From: Verrucomicrobiia bacterium
Lineage (GTDB): Bacteria > Verrucomicrobiota > Verrucomicrobiia > JABWAM01
DNA length: 11,061 nt
Direction of reading: 5' to 3'
Assembly (NCBI GenBank): GCA_013360985.1
Contig: JABWAM010000061.1
Location: 1-11,061 of the forward strand
Shown: positions 7,660 through 11,061 of the stretch, in pieces
Layout of the letters: each line of letters starts with the position of its first letter
How positions within the stretch are numbered: the stretch's first letter is position 1
Translations under genes and position numbers: made by a program
Notes under the pieces: generated by a model
What the model was told of the DNA's origin: nothing
Seen by the model: only the letters and a program-made list of their open reading frames with translations
Databases searched by the model: none

Positions 7660-10420
7660 GCCGTCGGCGCAATAAGAGCAGAAGCCCTCCGCCCAATCCC
7701 ATGGCGAGCCACGCCGAGGGCTCAGGAATCGGGATCAGCAGCCCATGCCCAACGCCCCATTCGTCAAAGCCATAGACCAATCCTCCCAAATAGGCATTGT
7801 TGGGATCGAACTTGTCGTAGTAGAGGTTGATGTCGGGAAGGGCGAGCGCCGAAAGCAGGGTGTTCGTCAGCGCGCCGGCGTTCGTGCTCCAGCCGGAAAG
7901 ATCCAGCCAACCCACATACAGGGCGTTCGTTCCGTGATCTCCAGTGAGCGTCAGGTGGTTCCCCGAGGCGATGCCCAGTCGGCCGATCGAGAAGTTGGTG
8001 GCCAGGCTCGCGTGGTTGAGCCAGTTCGAGCCCAGGTCCAGCGCGGCGCTTCCCGCGAGGTTGAAGGTGTGGTTGGTCCCGCCGGCTGTTGCGTTGGTGA
8101 AGAGCACCGCGGCGTCGGCGAGGTTGAAGCCCGCGCGGTTCGTGCTCTGCATCGCGAGGTCCGCCTGGAAAACGAACAGGTCGCCGGCGCCTCCCTGCAG
8201 GGCGCCCGCGGCCGTCACGGTCACGTTGCTCGCGAAGGTGTTGGTCGAGGGATCGCTGAGATACGTCCCGTGAATGACCACCGGCGACGCGTAGCTCACC
8301 CGGCTGTTGACGACGCGGATCGTGCCCGAGTTGCTGACCACGCCGCTCACGGTCGAGTTTCCGTTGCTCACCTGGAACGAGCCGCCCGCAAGAACGGTCA
8401 AACCGCCTGCGCCGTAGGCGCTGTCGGCGGCGAGAGAGAACAGACTCGCATTCGTGCGGATCGTCAGGCCGTCCGCGAAGGTGTGGGTCCCGCCGAGAAG
8501 GTTGAGGACGGCCGCGCTGGTCCCGTCGCCCACTCCAAAGTTCGCGCCGTTGGCGACCTGCGCTCCCCGCGTATTCATCGTCCCTCCGATCAGACTGAGT
8601 TTGCTGTGAATTCCGTTGGTCGCCACCAGACGATTGGCCGTCACGATCCCGTTGCTGACGGTCAAACTTCCGCCGCCCGCCGCGCCGATCAGCAACGAGG
8701 CATTGCCGCTCGCGTTGGTGACGGCGAGATTGCCGCCCGATTGGAGAACCGTTCCCGTGGCGCCCGCCATATTTCCGAGGATCAATCCCGAAAACGTCCC
8801 CGAACCGCTCGCGATCTCGAGGCGTCCCACGACGCCCGTGCTGTTGCCCGCCACAACGTTTTGCGCCAGCCAGGTTCCGCCCGAGACCGTCAAGCTTCCC
8901 GCACCCTGATAACCAACGTAGGTGTTCGCGCTGTTGGTCGTCACCAACTGGCCTCCGGTGAGAAGCACGGCGCCCGTGCTGCCGGAAGCGACTCCGACCA
9001 GAAGGTTCATGCTGTGGGCGCCACCGGAGACATGAAAAAGCGACGGCGCCCCGCCTGCGGTGGCGCCGGCATATACATCCTTGGCCAGCCAGCTTCCTCC
9101 CGAAGCGGTGATCGCGCCGACGCCCAGAGTTCCCAGCCGCACGGTTCCATTGGTCGTCACCAACCATCCATCCGTGATCGTCACGGTTCCGGTGCTGTTG
9201 GCCGCGCTGCCGAGATAGAGATTGTCGAACGCCAGCACGTTGGTACCGGCGGAAATCGTGAGCGCGCCCCAAGATCCGCCCTGGTTTCCCGCGTAAACCG
9301 CGCTGGCCAGCCAGGTCCCTCCCGAACCGATCAGATTTCCGATGCCGGAATATCCCACTTGGGCTGTCCCATTCCGCGTATCCAAAAGTCCTCCGGCGAG
9401 AACCACCGTGCCCGTGCTGTTGGCGTTATTGCCCGCAAAAAAAGCGCTCCCCGACTTCGTGACCACACTCGTGCCGCCGGCAAGCGTGAGGTTTCCCGAT
9501 CCTCCCGAGTATCTTCCCACGTAAAGCGTTTGCGCCTGCATTTCGCCGTTCGCCACGGTCAACGTCCCCACGCCGGAGGATCCCACCGTCAGGGTTGCCG
9601 TTTCCGCAGTGTTCGTGACCACCATTTGCCCGCCCGTGAGCGTCACGTTTCCGGTGGCGTTCGCCGCGCTTCCGATCGTCACGGTGTTGAAAAAGTTGGA
9701 TCCGCCCGCGATCGTGAACGAACCGGACGACTGGGCGTTCAATCCCACGTTCAACGTGTTGCCGCGCCAGAGTCCATTCGACACCGTCATGATCCCCACT
9801 CCCGATTGACCGATATTGGCGGTCCCCGCAGAGGTGACCAGTTGTCCTTCCGTGATGAGAACGAGGCCGGTCGATCCCGCGCTGGATCCGAGGATGAACG
9901 AGGTGCCCGTGTGGGTGATCGTATTGCTGCCTCCGTCGAGAATCATCTCACCGCGCGCCGCCGCCGCATTTCCCAGGGTAAGCGTTCGGACGCTGAAAGC
10001 GCCGTTCGAGATGCGCAGGAGAGAGTTCGCGCCGAGAATCATCCCGCCGTTGATGACCTTCAATTCATTCACATTGCCCGCCAAAAGGAGCGTGTTGGTC
10101 GCCCCGCTGGCCGCGGAAATCGTGAGGTTCGTCAGGGTCAAATTCCCGGCCGGCGTGCCGGCGTCAATCGTCACCGTCTTGCTGCCGGCATTGGTGAGAT
10201 ACACATGCGGATTATTGCTCGGCGCCGCTCCGAGCAGCCAGGCGTTGCTGTCGGTCCACAGGCCGTCCGTCGCGTTCGTCCAACTGTTGACCTGCGCGTG
10301 GAGCGCCACGGGCGCTCCCGCGGCGAACAGCCCAAGGAGGATCGCGGCGCGGACGCCGCGCGACGGAAGGAGGACTCGGAAAAAGGCGGCGCGTTCGGAC
10401 AGGGAAGGGAACGCGTTCAT
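7652..10420 (-). CDS. PEP-CTERM surface protein with beta-helical repeats
   Basis: The 922-residue exported protein has a signal peptide covering about residues 1-42 (hydrophobic AAILLGLFAAGAPVAL, then HA|Q). Residues about 45-155 follow the opening pattern of autotransporter-associated beta-strand proteins (WTNATDGLWTDSNAW). Residues 183-553 are five full repeats of 72-80 residues beginning S/A-T-G-x-V-x-L-x-x-G, flanked by partial copies. The rest to about 840 is Gly, Asn and Thr rich and probably also beta-helical. The C-terminus is a full PEP-CTERM signal: PIPEPSAW (897-904), a hydrophobic span, and RRRHA at the end. Such signals are recognised by exosortases, which remove the tail and direct the protein to the surface or matrix. 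Cysteine is absent. No exosortase or polysaccharide genes are in the window. This is the first gene of the operon, with promoter and ribosome binding site directly upstream. An adhesin or matrix scaffold role is inferred. Confidence 0.92.
8762..9874 (-). repeat. Tandem 72-80-residue repeats within the PEP-CTERM gene
   Basis: Five consecutive units encode residues 183-254, 255-334, 335-408, 409-480 and 481-553, at DNA 9874-9659, 9658-9419, 9418-9197, 9196-8981 and 8980-8762. A sixth partial unit starts at residue 554. Each begins S/A-T-G-x-V, then has a VG/IG-x-x-G-x-G step near residue 20-30, SGG-x-W-L-A in units 3-5, and a third glycine-rich rung. Three rungs of about 24 residues per unit fit a right-handed beta-helix. 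The units are diverged at the DNA level, so duplication is not recent. Confidence 0.8.
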
Positions 10421-10427
10421 AAGGAAT

Positions 10428-10431
10428 CTCC
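10428..10431 (-). promoter_or_regulatory. Ribosome binding site of the PEP-CTERM gene
   Basis: On the minus strand GGAG stands 7 nt before the ATG at 10420 (CCGGAGATTCCTTATG). It is the only well-placed Shine-Dalgarno in the window and supports this start. The three downstream genes lack one, consistent with overlap-coupled translation for two of them. Confidence 0.65.
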
Positions 10432-10470
10432 GGTGAGATGAAGAGGGAAAAGCAGAGTCTGCAGAGGATG

Positions 10471-10480
10471 CTTATATAAA
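10471..10480 (-). promoter_or_regulatory. Probable promoter -10 region of the four-gene operon
   Basis: The minus strand reads TTTATATAAG here, an AT-rich box isolated in GC-rich DNA, about 50 nt before the start codon of the first operon gene. TATATA fits a -10 element and predicts a leader of about 45 nt. No good -35 hexamer lies at 16-18 bp; TTGGAG is only 11 bp away. If real, the promoter may rely on an activator or on the A-tracts farther upstream. Confidence 0.45.
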
Positions 10481-10534
10481 GCGTTGAATCTCCAACGTCC
10501 GTCAGTCTGGCATAGCTGTCGCATGCATGCAAGC

Positions 10535-10551
10535 TTTTTTTACCTTTTTTT
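10535..10551 (-). promoter_or_regulatory. Two phased A-tracts upstream of the operon promoter
   Basis: Two runs of seven T (10535-10541 and 10545-10551; A-runs on the minus strand) have starts exactly 10 bp apart, about one helical turn. Phased A-tracts bend DNA. They lie about 70-85 bp upstream of the predicted transcription start, next to the palindrome GCATGCATGC (10521-10530), and could serve as an upstream activating or nucleoid-protein site. Confidence 0.4.
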
Positions 10552-10625
10552 CGAGACTTCTGCTTTGCGGAATCGGGATCTCCCCGCGCTGCGCGACCGA
10601 ACGGATGTTCCTCAAGCACGGCATG

Positions 10626-10657
10626 CGGAAAGGGAGGCGAGACCGCCGGCCGAGCCG
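10626..10657 (+). repeat. Interspersed GC-rich repeat, copy 1
   Basis: This copy starts GGAAAGGGAGGCGAGACCG and ends CCGGCCGAGCCG. It matches copy 2 except for a few changes: one fewer G in the G-run, GAG-A-CC for GAG-G-CC, and one extra G near the left end. It is in direct orientation, 105 bp from copy 2. Confidence 0.65.
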
Positions 10658-10730
10658 TGTCGAATGCGTCCTCGCCCTCTTCCCCCCCCTTGCGGATCAC
10701 CCCTCGAACGCTTGGAAAAGATTTCGGTTG

Positions 10731-10762
10731 CGAAAGGGAGGGCGAGGCCGCCGGCCGAGCCG
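10731..10762 (+). repeat. Interspersed GC-rich repeat, copy 2
   Basis: Its left part is CGAAAGGGAGGGCGAGG and its right part GCCGGCCGAGCCG. The 24 bases from 10739 to 10762 are identical to the inverted copy 3, and about 29 of 32 align with copy 1. Similarity fades outside this core, which suggests a small mobile or gene-conversion-spread element rather than a large duplication. Confidence 0.7.
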
Positions 10763-10972
10763 AAGATCTCCGAAGAAAGATCCCCCACGGAAACCTCCTC
10801 GGACCCCGAGAGCCGTCCGAGACCGAGGAGAAAAGAGCGCCAACGCCGTTTCTCGATGAAGCCTTGAGACTCCGTCTTTGGCGCAGTCGCTTGAAGTCCA
10901 CAGAGAAACTCTCCTTCTCCCAAAGCGGACCGGCCGAAGACGGCGACGTCAACTCCGGTGGGCGAGGTTGGA

Positions 10973-10996
10973 CGGCTCGGCCGGCGGCCTCGCCCT
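10973..10996 (-). repeat. Interspersed GC-rich repeat, copy 3 (inverted)
   Basis: The 24 bases CGGCTCGGCCGG... through ...CTCGCCCT are the exact reverse complement of 10739-10762 in copy 2. Inverted copies 210 bp apart could pair in RNA or mark the ends of a miniature element, but no target-site duplication is visible. Confidence 0.7.
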
Positions 10997-11061
10997 ACCC
11001 GCTTGTCCTCCGACCTCGGCTTGTTCTCGGGGGCAAGGGCGGTCTCCGTGGGAAAATCCGC

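Larger units (their letters stand above)
10552..11061. other. Non-coding region with interspersed repeats
   Basis: No convincing gene is seen in about 510 bp upstream of the operon promoter. Several frames are open, but their translations are Arg and Pro rich, lack domain features, and run through the repeat copies. The region holds three copies of a GC-rich repeat (listed separately), an inverted partner CCTCGCCCTC (10670-10679) of part of copy 2, and an inverted repeat CTCCTCGG/CCGAGGAG (10795-10802 and 10823-10830). Confidence 0.6.

Noticed and set aside
7745..10441. 898-codon open frame on the plus strand opposite the PEP-CTERM gene
   Set aside because: Its translation is Arg and Ala rich with low-complexity patterns mirroring the Gly, Thr and Asn repeats of the real gene; there is no signal, domain or plausible start.
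10212..10952. 246-codon minus-strand frame upstream of and overlapping the PEP-CTERM gene
   Set aside because: It spans the promoter, the repeat copies and the signal-peptide region of the real gene out of frame, and shows no domain.
10626..10996. CRISPR array
   Set aside because: The three copies differ in orientation and spacing (81 and 215 bp between them), and copy 1 is imperfect; there are no regular spacers or cas genes.

Overview
The window is GC-rich, and every gene I can support lies on the minus strand, so transcription runs from high to low coordinates. The gene set suggests a bacterium of the PVC group, most likely Verrucomicrobiota. It includes a PEP-CTERM protein built of beta-strand repeats, a stand-alone pseudopilin with the FTLIELLVV start, a many-bladed Asp-box propeller and a LamG protein. 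Lentisphaerota or Planctomycetota cannot be excluded, because no rRNA or housekeeping marker is present.

Layout in transcription order. Positions 11061-10421 hold no convincing gene. This region has three copies of a GC-rich interspersed repeat, two phased T(A)-tracts, a TATATAA box and a ribosome binding site that point to a promoter for the next genes. From 10420 to 3094 run four tightly packed genes: a 922-aa PEP-CTERM beta-helix protein (10420-7652); a 257-aa pseudopilin overlapping it by 8 bp (7659-6886); an 831-aa Asp-box double-propeller protein whose start codon shares a base with the pseudopilin stop codon (6886-4391); and, after a 37-bp gap, a 419-aa exported protein with a carbohydrate-binding-like domain and a LamG domain (4353-3094). 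A perfect 11-bp stem hairpin follows (3049-3022). After a 336-bp intergenic region comes the 855-aa alpha-glucan phosphorylase glgP (2757-190). Two more GC-rich hairpins lie beyond its stop (166-147 and 99-78), and then the window edge.

The four-gene cluster looks like one operon for an exported or cell-surface assembly: a sorted beta-helical scaffold, a pilin-like subunit, and two proteins suited to binding or processing glycans. No exosortase, prepilin peptidase or type II secretion gene is in the window, so the sorting and assembly machinery would have to be encoded elsewhere. GlgP is a cytoplasmic enzyme of storage glucan or maltodextrin breakdown and is probably a separate transcription unit. 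The functional link between the four surface genes is inferred from overlap and shared orientation, not shown directly.
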